Source: Sphingomonas sp. IW22
GTDB taxonomy: Bacteria > Pseudomonadota > Alphaproteobacteria > Sphingomonadales > Sphingomonadaceae
Assembly: GCF_041321155.1 (NCBI RefSeq)
Contig: NZ_JBGGWB010000003.1
Location: 124,001-188,000, forward strand
DNA length: 64,000 bases
Direction of reading: 5' to 3'
Part shown: piece after piece, positions 1 to 7,720 of the stretch
Numbering within the stretch: position 1 is the first letter of the stretch
Layout: every line of letters starts with the position of its first letter
Program-made: the position numbers and the translations under genes
The notes under the pieces: model-generated
Databases searched by the model: none
What the model saw: the letters and a program-made list of their open reading frames with translations, nothing else
Told to the model about the DNA's origin: nothing

Positions 1-1156
1 CGAGGGCGCCGTGCCCAAGCAGCGCGACCGGCGGCAGCGGGTCAACCCCGGCCACCCAGCGCATGAGCGATGGTCGTGGCGGATAGTCGCCGACGATCGT
101 CTCGATGCGGGTGTCGGCGTCAAGGATGTCCTTGTCGAGATCCTGCGAGATCAGGAAGGCCCGCAGTTCGAGGCTCCGGGCGGCGGGGTCGTCGGAATAG
201 CCGAAGAAGGCGCTCATGATCGGCGCCGGTCGCCACACTCCTATGATGACCACCATCGCCTTCCCGCCGAGCGGCGGGCGGTGGCACCGAAAGTCTACGT
301 CGTTTTTCCGCAGTTGCAGGATTGTGGAGACGAAGGCAGCGTCGACGCCGATCGCCTTCATGCCCTCCAGCAGCTCGCCGCCGGCCCGCCAGGTCTCGAA
401 CAGCGGGTCACGTTCGACGGCCGAGGGTTCGCGCCATACGAACACCCACGGGATCGCGTGCCGCTCACCGCCGAAGTTCCCGTTGTGATGGCCGAGCGCC
501 TTGATGACGTCATGGGGCTGGAGGATCTGCGAGAAGACGGACACCTGCTTGCGCTCGTCGTCATCGAAGTTGATCGCAACGCCGACCGCGCTTCCCGCCC
601 CGGGGTTGGCGAGCGCATGCTCCTGGAAGACGCTCGGCTCGATCTGGCCCATTCGCAGCTTCTGACCGACGCCGAACGGCACCGGCTCCCAGCCATCCAT
701 CATCAGGGTGCCCGTCTTCGCGTCGCGCAGGAAGTCACGCAGGCGGGTCATGATGGCCTCTATGCCGGCGCGCTCGTAGATCGGCTGTATGCCGCCGAGT
801 GCCAGGCAGGGTGCTGCACGGCACCCGGACTCGCCCGAGCAGAGATGGCCGATCTTGCGCGGGAAGTCCTCGCGGTCGCAGAGCACATTGTAGGGCGCGG
901 CGCGACCGAAGGCGCGGCCCTCACGGTAAACGAAATGGATGCGTTCCACCTCGCGCACGTCGGCTGCCGGTTCCTCGACCGTCGGCTCGGTCATGATGTC
1001 GAAGGTCAGTATCTCGCCTTCGTCCAGGCGGCGTAGCTCGATTGACGACGCGACGACACCAGCGGACTGCGAGATGCGCGCGATCTCCAGCAGCTGGCTA
1101 AGGTCCGGCTCCGCGACGATCTCGCCATCGACGGGTTCGTCGCTGCCGTCAGCCAT
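1..1156 (-). CDS. E2-like/E1-like (UBC-ThiF) fusion protein, C-terminus beyond window
   Basis: About 385 codons are open from the ATG at 1156 to the window edge. Residues 85-160 resemble prokaryotic E2 domains: a His-Leu-Cys (about 104-106), further cysteines at about 112 and 117, then a helix with a Trp-Glu-Pro tail (about 156-158). By alignment with the usual CL pattern, Cys117 (APCLAL) is the best catalytic candidate. The last visible residues read VALLGHGAL, which matches the GxGxxG nucleotide loop that opens an E1/ThiF adenylyltransferase domain, so the protein is probably an E2-E1 fusion that activates and transfers a ubiquitin-like modifier. The start overlaps the stop of the upstream MBL gene by 8 bp, which indicates translational coupling. 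The Ubl and JAB peptidase genes expected of such systems would lie to the left and are not visible. The E1 call rests on one motif plus domain order. Confidence 0.68.
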   Translation of the reverse strand, partial: MADGSDEPVDGEIVAEPDLSQLLEIARISQSAGVVASSIELRRLDEGEILTFDIMTEPTVEEPAADVREVERIHFVYREGRAFGRAAPYNVLCDREDFPRKIGHLCSGESGCRAAPCLALGGIQPIYERAGIEAIMTRLRDFLRDAKTGTLMMDGWEPVPFGVGQKLRMGQIEPSVFQEHALANPGAGSAVGVAINFDDDERKQVSVFSQILQPHDVIKALGHHNGNFGGERHAIPWVFVWREPSAVERDPLFETWRAGGELLEGMKAIGVDAAFVSTILQLRKNDVDFRCHRPPLGGKAMVVIIGVWRPAPIMSAFFGYSDDPAARSLELRAFLISQDLDKDILDADTRIETIVGDYPPRPSLMRWVAGVDPLPPVALLGHGAL

Positions 1157-2282
1157 AAGAGCCGCCCCCTCCGACCGCCGCGCCGCCGCCCCCGAGACCG
1201 ACGGTTGCCGGCACCTTTGCCGGCGCGAGTGACGGGCCGCCGCTGGTCAGGTTGAAGACGACATGGGCCGGAAGGTCCGAGGCTCCGTTCCCGCCGGTGC
1301 AGCGGAAGCGGCCCTCCACCGATCCGGTGATCTCGCCGCCGTTGGCGAGGATGCGCAGATAGCGGCGCTTGGCGTGCCATGACGGCGGCGTGTCGCCGCC
1401 CCGCACCACGCGCCGGCTGCTCGACACGACGTATCCGTTGCCGCGCTGCTCGCCGAGTGCCTTCAACGCCTCGGCCGACTCGGTGAACTCCTCGTCCTTA
1501 CAGCCGCCGTTGAGCACGCGTCCGATCGACCGGCGCGAGCAGTGATGCGGCGCCAGCAGGACGTGCCACGCTAGCTGGTCGGGGGTCTTGCGGTGAACCT
1601 CCTTTTCCAGCCTCTCCAGCACCTCGACCGAGGTGTCGCCGCAGGTTAGGATCAGATTCTCGCCGCCGAATCGCCGGATTGTCCACTGGATTACGAGGCT
1701 GGTGGGGTTCGAGGATGCGGGAGGGCAGCCCTCGGCGGTCTTGGGGATATTCCATTCTGCGGGTGTCGGCGCGAGAAGACGCCATTGGAAGTCGGTGGCG
1801 ATAGCCCCGTTCGTGAACCGACTGGTATCCATCACTTTGAGCCGGTTGCCATCGCGCTCGCCCGCGGCGGTGCCCTTGAGCGCGTTGCGCCGCTTGATCT
1901 CGTCGGTGATGGGCTTCGACTGTTCGGTGACGTAGTGGGGATTTAGGCCGTACGGGGTGCACCAGATCTCGTCCACGATGATCTTGGGATCAGAGTCTTC
2001 GGGATCGTTGTCCCAGCTCTCGGGCGAGCCGCAGTGGAAGATCTCGCAAAAGCCGCCAACATGGTCTTTGTCGGGGTGGGTGGAGACGAACACGTCTAGG
2101 TGATCGTTCCCGCATGCAGCGCGGATGTCCTTAGCGAAATCGGGCGCCTCGTCGTCATTCTCGTCCTGCGCCCTCCCGGACCGATAGTGGATGTCGATCA
2201 TCACCACCTTGTCGTGCGCCTCGATTAGAATGCTGTCGCCGCAGCCGGATGCGAAGCTGGTGAGCCTGTAATCGCCGCGCAT
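1149..2282 (-). CDS. MBL-fold metallohydrolase (ComEC-like), 377 aa
   Basis: This is a metallo-beta-lactamase fold protein. The N-terminal strand pair with GCGDSILIE and the aspartate in VMIDIH are typical of the ComEC/Rec2-like subgroup. The metal motif HPDKDH sits at residues 69-74, followed by GGF. Further on are LTCGDTS and APHHCSRRS, which supply the remaining metal ligands, so the active site looks complete. No signal peptide or membrane segment is seen, so it should be cytoplasmic. It lies between a second MBL gene upstream and the E2/E1-like gene, which overlaps its 3' end. Substrate is unknown: nuclease, phosphodiesterase or peptidase-like hydrolysis are all possible for the fold. 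The C-terminus ends in a Gly/Ala/Ser-rich tail, which is unusual and may be a flexible linker or a modification site. The start is the ATG at 2282, the first in the frame. Confidence 0.8.
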   Translation of the reverse strand: MRGDYRLTSFASGCGDSILIEAHDKVVMIDIHYRSGRAQDENDDEAPDFAKDIRAACGNDHLDVFVSTHPDKDHVGGFCEIFHCGSPESWDNDPEDSDPKIIVDEIWCTPYGLNPHYVTEQSKPITDEIKRRNALKGTAAGERDGNRLKVMDTSRFTNGAIATDFQWRLLAPTPAEWNIPKTAEGCPPASSNPTSLVIQWTIRRFGGENLILTCGDTSVEVLERLEKEVHRKTPDQLAWHVLLAPHHCSRRSIGRVLNGGCKDEEFTESAEALKALGEQRGNGYVVSSSRRVVRGGDTPPSWHAKRRYLRILANGGEITGSVEGRFRCTGGNGASDLPAHVVFNLTSGGPSLAPAKVPATVGLGGGGAAVGGGGSYG

Positions 2283-2581
2283 CCCCGATCCTCCCTGCCG
2301 CTATCCGGAACGATATGGGAACATCATACACTACATTCAGGATGTGGTATATAGGGTGTTAGGACTTACCCACATGTTGAGGCCTGTCAGGCGTGTGAGT
2401 GGGCGCAGATCCAGTTCCGCCGAGGCCTGCCTGCGTCCAAGCCGGCTAACCGAGCACCAGCTGCTAGGGCCAAATACGCATGTGGCCCCGGGATCGCGAC
2501 CATCACGCCTTCGTCTTCTCGGCTGAGATCTGGATATCCCAGGCGGGCCCGTTCTCGATCGATCGCCATGGCCGCTCGCAG
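2283..2581 (-). other. Gap between the two MBL genes with unresolved small ORFs
   Basis: Two short minus-strand frames are open here. One has 82 codons from an ATG at 2585 that overlaps the stop of the upstream MBL gene in an ATGA arrangement. The other has 60 codons from an ATG at 2569. Neither product is recognised and neither ends in a Gly-Gly like a ubiquitin-like modifier. The ATGA coupling makes the 82-codon frame the better candidate for translation. The gap may equally be a decayed gene or an untranslated spacer. Confidence 0.25.
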
Positions 2582-3973
2582 TCATACCTTCGGGCTCACC
2601 AGGAACGTCTCATCGAAACCTGTCGCTTCGGGCGAGCGGACGCGGTGAAACGTACGTTCCATCGTTCTGACGGCAGCCTCAAGGGACCAGTGCGGATGCT
2701 CCCAATCATGGATCGGGTCGGCAGCTGCTACCCAATGGTCGGCGTCGCTTACCAGGTGGTCGGGGTCGCTGTTGTTGATTGACCCGTGATGCGGGAAGAC
2801 AAAGGTCGATGTGTGGTCGACGTCAGCGCCATAGCCTTTTCCGAACGCGGCCCGCTCGCCCGGTTCGATAAGATGAGTGTCTCCCGTGCCGAGCCAGCCG
2901 ATCTTGGTGAGGTCGTGCGCTTCCATCATCGGTTCCAACGCCATCGCGTCGAAGTCGGCCGGGGTGACCAGCCCCGAGTAGAGGCACAGCGATGTCAGGT
3001 TCTTGTCGCCAAACGCGGTGCGATACAGTCGGGCGAGCTTGGTCCGCTTCGTGGTCACCATCTGTTTGCGGACATTGCCGTCGGTGATGCGGGAGTCGAA
3101 AGTCCCCCTCTTCCAGTTGAAAATCGTCTCTACACCGGCACGAAAGGCGGCGATCGCCGCGGGATCGGCCGGGCGCACCCAGGGCACTAGCTTCCACAGA
3201 AGAGACCAGGTGGGATCGTGGATGACCGCCGCAGCGTGGCGCACCTCGAGCACCTCGCTGCCGTTCTCGAAGCCGATGCTCGCAAGCTCGAGCGGCCGCT
3301 GCGGATCGTCGGGGTAAGCGGGTTTGAGGTCGACACGGACCGGGCCATCTCGGTCACCAGCTGCCTTGGGATCGAAGTCGCCGTCCGGGTCGGGCTTCGT
3401 TCCTGGGCCGCGCTCCCCTTCGCCGCCGTCCCCGCGTACGAAGATGATCCGCCGGGGTCCGAATGCCGCGAGCGTCGCGGTCGGCTCAAAGACCATGTTG
3501 ACGAAGAAGGTGTCGATATGGCCGCCGAAGCTCTCGGTCGATGCAGTCGCCCTCGCGAGCGCGACGATCCGCTCGTCCATGTCGACGAAGGGAAGGATGA
3601 TCGTGTCGACGTTGAACCCGTCCGATGCCCGGAGTAGACGTGGCGTTCCGCAGATGTGGTCGCGGTCAAAATGCGAAAGCACAAGGATGTTGAGCTGCCG
3701 GTCCGGCCGGCTGTCGAGCAGGTTGTCGATCTCGCGGTAGACATGCTTCTTCGGCTCGGACCCGCAGTCGTATACGTAGAGGATCTCGGCATTGGTGAAA
3801 CGCGCCGCCCGATGTCCCGGCAGGTCATTCCAAGGATGTGCGGTTAGGAATCGCAGGCCGCCGACATGAAACCCGCCTTGCCCCACCGGCATCTGGCGGC
3901 GCACGTGATAGAACGAGCGCGGATCATCGCCGGCGTCTGGGTCGAAGAAGTGGATCGTGTCTTGTTGCCGCAT
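2582..3973 (-). CDS. MBL-fold metallohydrolase, 463 aa
   Basis: This is the first recognisable gene of the minus-strand operon. Residues 65-72 (YVYDCGSE) and the metal motif HFDRDH at residues 101-106 mark an MBL fold. Near the C-terminus GTGDTHL and PHHGSINNSD provide the later ligands, so the hydrolase site looks intact. An N-terminal stretch with VGQGGF precedes the fold, a layout I associate with larger MBL proteins of conflict-system operons. The protein is longer than the downstream MBL paralogue and differs outside the motifs, so the pair is not a simple tandem duplication. No membrane segment is seen. Co-transcription with the E2/E1-like gene suggests a role in the same conjugation or defence system, possibly as an effector nuclease, but the substrate is not deducible from sequence. 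Confidence 0.8.
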   Translation of the reverse strand: MRQQDTIHFFDPDAGDDPRSFYHVRRQMPVGQGGFHVGGLRFLTAHPWNDLPGHRAARFTNAEILYVYDCGSEPKKHVYREIDNLLDSRPDRQLNILVLSHFDRDHICGTPRLLRASDGFNVDTIILPFVDMDERIVALARATASTESFGGHIDTFFVNMVFEPTATLAAFGPRRIIFVRGDGGEGERGPGTKPDPDGDFDPKAAGDRDGPVRVDLKPAYPDDPQRPLELASIGFENGSEVLEVRHAAAVIHDPTWSLLWKLVPWVRPADPAAIAAFRAGVETIFNWKRGTFDSRITDGNVRKQMVTTKRTKLARLYRTAFGDKNLTSLCLYSGLVTPADFDAMALEPMMEAHDLTKIGWLGTGDTHLIEPGERAAFGKGYGADVDHTSTFVFPHHGSINNSDPDHLVSDADHWVAAADPIHDWEHPHWSLEAAVRTMERTFHRVRSPEATGFDETFLVSPKV

Positions 3974-4518
3974 TACCCATCCCGCCGCCGGCCCTGATCA
4001 CCACGCTTCGCGGCTGACGGCTCCTTCCGAGCCTGTCCGACGCCCCGTAAATTACAGGGTAGGTTCTCGATGTCGACCACCGATCCCACGAACTGGGTAA
4101 GTATTGTTGCCGACGCCCGCGATGGGCATCGTCGCACCATCGCGAGATAAAGAAACGGAACCGATCGAACAAACGTCGGACGAGCGCGCAAGGCCGTCCT
4201 GGAACTCGTAGACCTCACTCCCGAAAGGTCGGAGGATCCGTTGTTCCTGTCGAGCGTCGGGCTGGCCGTATCCCATCCCAAGAGGTCCTAGCAGGGGGGC
4301 CCGACGTCAGCGCGGGCGACAGCCGGCATGAATGGACGACCGGTTTCGGAGAGAGGAATAGTTGCTCGAACAGCTGAGATTAGTTCTTTACGGCTTCGGC
4401 CACCAGCTAAACGAAGGTCCGCTTTGCTCGCGCAACTGCCCTATAGCCACCAGTCTGCTAACGGCCCACTTCCAGCCGTTCAGCATGGCTAGCGTGACGA
4501 TGGCAGCTGCTGGGCCGG
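3974..4518. other. Intergenic region upstream of the MBL-E2/E1 operon
   Basis: No gene can be supported. It should hold the promoter of the leftward operon. A 74-codon minus-strand frame (4052-4276) has a fairly protein-like composition but no recognised motif. The right half resembles the decayed intergenic sequence also seen near 15,150-15,400. Confidence 0.4.
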
Positions 4519-5357
4519 GAGCCGACAGACCGTTTTCGGGAGTGATGTCGGGAATAGCCGCTGTTTCTCAGCAGACAGACTCTCCATCGATCGTGGAACA
4601 AACGTCAGCGGTACCGATACAATCGAACCCGATAGACCTTCCGGTTGGCGGCATCCCCGGAAAATAGGCGCAGCGACTGACCTTGACCGGTTTCATCGCC
4701 GTTGAGGCGCCGGCCGGTCACCATCCGGCCGTCCCTAAAAAGCTGTTCGTCGATACTCTCGATCCCGACGATCGGCGCACCGGGGCGATCGGTAGTGAAG
4801 CTAAGCTGCGAATCGCCGCTGCCAACGACGATGAACTCGTTTGCCGCTGTCTGCATGAACATCGCGGCGATGCGGCTCATCTGATCGACATCTCCCTTGG
4901 GGCCGCCCGCCCGGCTCATATTCACGATGTAGTCGCCAATCCGACCGCGACCAGCGCGTTGTGCGCCGCCCTCCATGATGACGGTGGTGATCTGGCCGTC
5001 CGCCTGTTTCTGAAGGATCATCGGAGCAAGGGGCGCAAGTTGTCCGTAGAGCGCGGCCATTGCCGGGTCCCCGTCGCCGGCGGCGCTGAGCCCGATGCTG
5101 GCGTCGCCCTGAAGCACCACGCCCTGACCATCGATACCAAAGGGCGAGAAGCCAATCGCCTTAAGCGTGCCGTAGCTGAAGAGTGCGTTGGCCGCACCGG
5201 CTGCTCCACCCCGCGCCTCAGGGACAAGCAACGGATTGTCGCGACGGGCATATTGCGACGACCAGTTTACGTAATCCTCGAAATAAATGTCGGGCGCGAG
5301 AAAATCCAGCGATGGCGCGCCGGCCTTGTATATGTCGATCGCGAAAGGCAGCGGTCC
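4519..5357 (-). repeat. Copy A of an inverted ~850-bp duplication
   Basis: This segment covers the 3' half of the GH35 gene and about 90 bp beyond its stop. It is nearly identical by eye to 14,271-15,143 on the opposite strand. The two copies face each other about 9 kb apart. Similarity fades left of 4519 but traces continue to about 4475. Confidence 0.85.
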
Positions 5358-6290
5358 GCCAGAATTATACTGTCCGGGCTCGTAGTTCGGCCGAATGAGC
5401 GCGGCGTTGGTGAACATCGGCAGCGCATGTTCCGCCTTCCCGGCGGCGGTCACTTTTTCGATGAAAGTGGCATAGGCCCAGGACATGAACAGCGAATCGG
5501 TCATGCTGGTGTCGCCAAATACCTCCTGCCACGTTCCGGTCGTATGCGCGCCTGCGGCTTCCCAGGCGGTTCGAAGCTCCGGATGCAGCATCGTGCGGCG
5601 TTCAGAGAGGTGGCGCATCAACGCATCGGGCACCTGGCCCTTGAAGGCTGCTTCGGCTGCAGGCGAATGATCGCGCGATTCCGGGATGATGCCGACTTCG
5701 TTCTCGACCTGCATCATCAACACCGTGTGCTGTGTGCCGTCGACCTTGCGGATATGGCGCATGAGCTGAGCAAAGGCACGGGCATCGGCGTCGCGCGAGG
5801 TTGACGAGAACGGCGATAGCCGTTCGGTCCCTCGACCATCGCTGGTCTGTACGCGGGGGAAGCGGTCTTGATCACGCTTCACCCATGCCGGGACGTAGCT
5901 GGAATAAGTGTTCTTCCATGCGCCGAACCAGAGGATGACGATGCGCAAGTCATTTTCGCGCGCGCCCTTTAGCAGCCCGTCGACATTGCTGAAGTCGAAT
6001 CGACCTTCCTCCGGCTCGATCGTTTCCCAAGCAACGGGAACGAGAACGGTATTAAGGTTCATCGACTTCAGCTTGGGCCAGATCGGCGCCATGAAGGCCA
6101 AATCGCTGCTGCTGGAGTTCCGCGTCTCACCGCCCAGCAGCAGATAGGGTTTGCCGTCAACGATGAGCTGCGTCGCTTCGCCCCGCCGCTCCAGATGAGG
6201 TGCGGCCGAGGACTGTGCCTGTGCGATCGCCGCGCATGGATTTGTCAGGCCGGTTACGATCAAGGCAAGTGCGGTAAACAGGCTACGCAT
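4605..6290 (-). CDS. GH35-type beta-galactosidase with DUF5597-like C-terminus, secreted
   Basis: The product is about 561 aa. An N-terminal signal peptide (MRSLFTALALIVTGL, followed by small residues) points to periplasmic or extracellular action. LLLGGETRNSS and the later WETIEPEEGRFDF are typical of family 35 (beta/alpha)8 glycosidases. The acid/base glutamate is likely in VENEVG and the nucleophile in LLVPEARGG. The C-terminal half matches the DUF5597 type found with these enzymes. It should release terminal beta-galactose or a related sugar from oligosaccharides. I chose the ATG at 6290 over the one at 6314 because a GGAGGG ribosome site sits just upstream. The last roughly 750 bp are duplicated in inverse orientation at 14,271. 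No sugar transporter or regulator is adjacent, so regulation is unclear. Confidence 0.8.
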   Translation of the reverse strand: MRSLFTALALIVTGLTNPCAAIAQAQSSAAPHLERRGEATQLIVDGKPYLLLGGETRNSSSSDLAFMAPIWPKLKSMNLNTVLVPVAWETIEPEEGRFDFSNVDGLLKGARENDLRIVILWFGAWKNTYSSYVPAWVKRDQDRFPRVQTSDGRGTERLSPFSSTSRDADARAFAQLMRHIRKVDGTQHTVLMMQVENEVGIIPESRDHSPAAEAAFKGQVPDALMRHLSERRTMLHPELRTAWEAAGAHTTGTWQEVFGDTSMTDSLFMSWAYATFIEKVTAAGKAEHALPMFTNAALIRPNYEPGQYNSGGPLPFAIDIYKAGAPSLDFLAPDIYFEDYVNWSSQYARRDNPLLVPEARGGAAGAANALFSYGTLKAIGFSPFGIDGQGVVLQGDASIGLSAAGDGDPAMAALYGQLAPLAPMILQKQADGQITTVIMEGGAQRAGRGRIGDYIVNMSRAGGPKGDVDQMSRIAAMFMQTAANEFIVVGSGDSQLSFTTDRPGAPIVGIESIDEQLFRDGRMVTGRRLNGDETGQGQSLRLFSGDAANRKVYRVRLYRYR

Positions 6291-6609
6291 TCGGTCTCCC
6301 TCCGGCTGGCGCACGCTGGATTTTTGGACATCCTAATGGCTTGTTGCTGCTGATAAGGCAATTTCGAGCAGAAGATTGGCACGACAAAGTTCGTAAACAC
6401 CACGCCACCCTAGATCGGCAACCGGCCTGACCGGCGTGGGCTACGCATTCGAGCATGAATACGCCTGCCATCTTCTTGTACGTATGGAGGGGCGTAATCA
6501 GCATTGGGCAAAGTCGTAGGGTGTCTGATGCTTGCCATGAAGCCCAGTTGCCGTGCTGAGCCGCGCCGCTGAAAGTCTGCTCGCCTCGAGCCGTCGATTA
6601 AATGGCCTA
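6291..6609. other. Intergenic region upstream of the GH35 gene
   Basis: No gene is supported. It contains the leader and presumed promoter of the GH35 gene and ends at the 3' end of the IS5-type remnant. Open frames here overlap each other in several phases and look random. Confidence 0.4.
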
Positions 6610-7135
6610 GACCGTAGGCTCGTAAATCCGGAGCCACAGCCGCATTGAGGCGAGCTGGGCCATGGCGAGGAAGTTCGCGGCGGGCTTGTCATAGCGGGTG
6701 GCGACTCGTCGGAAGTGCGTCAGCTTCGAGAAAAGTCGCTCGGTCAGCTTGCGCTCTCGACAGAGCCGCTTGCTGAAGCAAGGGTTGCAGCGCTGGTTGC
6801 TCTTTGGCGGGACGCGGGCGTGGCGCCCTGATCTCGGATCAATTCGCGGACGCGGTCGGCATCACAGCCTTGTCCGCCAACACGATGGTGCGCGCGCCGC
6901 GGTGAACCAGCAGGCGACCCGGGATCTGGCCGTCGTGCGCCTGTAGTGCGGTCAGACCGAGCGGGATCGAGAGCCCCGGCGCATCGACGACGACGCGGAT
7001 CTTGGTCGTGAGCTCGCTGCGTGATCGACAGAGACAGTGATTTGCATCGCCTTTTTCGCCATCGTGGCCTCTTGGCAAACGAACTAAGGCGCTGTCGATC
7101 AGCCAAACTTTACCGCCATGGGCGAAATTAATGTC
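6610..7135 (-). pseudogene. IS5-family transposase remnant
   Basis: Read on the minus strand in alternating frames, this stretch gives pieces of an IS5-type DDE transposase: a segment like LTTKIRVVVDAPG, then LTALQAHDGQIPG, then LADKA followed in another frame by DADRVRELIRDQG, and a C-terminal DKPAANFLAMAQLAS ending in a stop near 6613. At least two frameshifts separate these pieces and the N-terminal half is missing, so the element cannot make its own transposase. I saw no clear terminal inverted repeats. It is a fossil between the GH35 gene and the sensor kinase block. Confidence 0.75.
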
Positions 7136-7345
7136 GTCGACAAAATAGGGCTAAGAGCAACTTTGGTGACGTAATCAGTAAGAATAAGCTTTAGAAGACG
7201 AGAATGAATATTATCTATCGTTTAAATATCATTTTGATATAGCTGCCACGCTGTGCCGATTTCGGAGAGTTAACAGCATGTGTGATCATAGTCGCAGAAG
7301 AAAACCATAAACTATTTACTGTATCGCTAATAGTGTTATTATCTA

Positions 7346-7720
7346 TCAATCTTTAATCACGCCGTTCAAACACCTTATTAGCGATTCCAACAGATCACGA
7401 GTTACAAAAGGCTTTCGGCAATTGATCACATTAGGATAGCGAGACGAAAGCGCCTCATCCTCGTATCCGCTTGCGAATATGAACGGAATTTGCTTCGCCT
7501 TCATAGCATCGGCGACGACGAATGATAGTTTCCCCTCAAGGTTGATGTCCAGTACAACGGCATCAATTCTCGACTCATCATCGATCCGCTTCAACGCGCC
7601 TCTAATAGATGCCTCGGGTCCAAGAATCACCGCCCCAGCCTCCTCCAGTTCCAACTGAAGGTCATGCGCGACCATGAACTCGTCCTCAACGACCAAAATC
7701 CGGCAGTTCGTGAGCGACAA
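7346..7720 (-). CDS. Single-domain response regulator (CheY-like), 124 aa
   Basis: A lone receiver domain: LVVEDE acidic pocket, phospho-acceptor aspartate in AVVLDINLEG, and a lysine in NCRKPF. There is no output domain, so it probably passes phosphate on or acts by protein contact. Its gene overlaps the 3' end of the HWE kinase gene by 35 bp, making a kinase-regulator pair. I chose the TTG at 7720 because an AAGGAG ribosome site lies 7 bases upstream. A longer frame from 7810 exists but its first 30 codons lie wholly inside the kinase gene and look non-native. About 200 bp of AT-richer sequence without a gene follows it. Confidence 0.85.
   Translation of the reverse strand: MSLTNCRILVVEDEFMVAHDLQLELEEAGAVILGPEASIRGALKRIDDESRIDAVVLDINLEGKLSFVVADAMKAKQIPFIFASGYEDEALSSRYPNVINCRKPFVTRDLLESLIRCLNGVIKD

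Noticed and set aside
11..1036. 341-codon plus-strand frame at the left edge
   Set aside because: The minus strand has an uninterrupted, motif-bearing frame (E2/E1-like) over the same bases and is coupled to the MBL gene.
4683..5804. 373-codon plus-strand frame across the GH35 gene
   Set aside because: Antisense shadow of a recognised enzyme with catalytic motifs.
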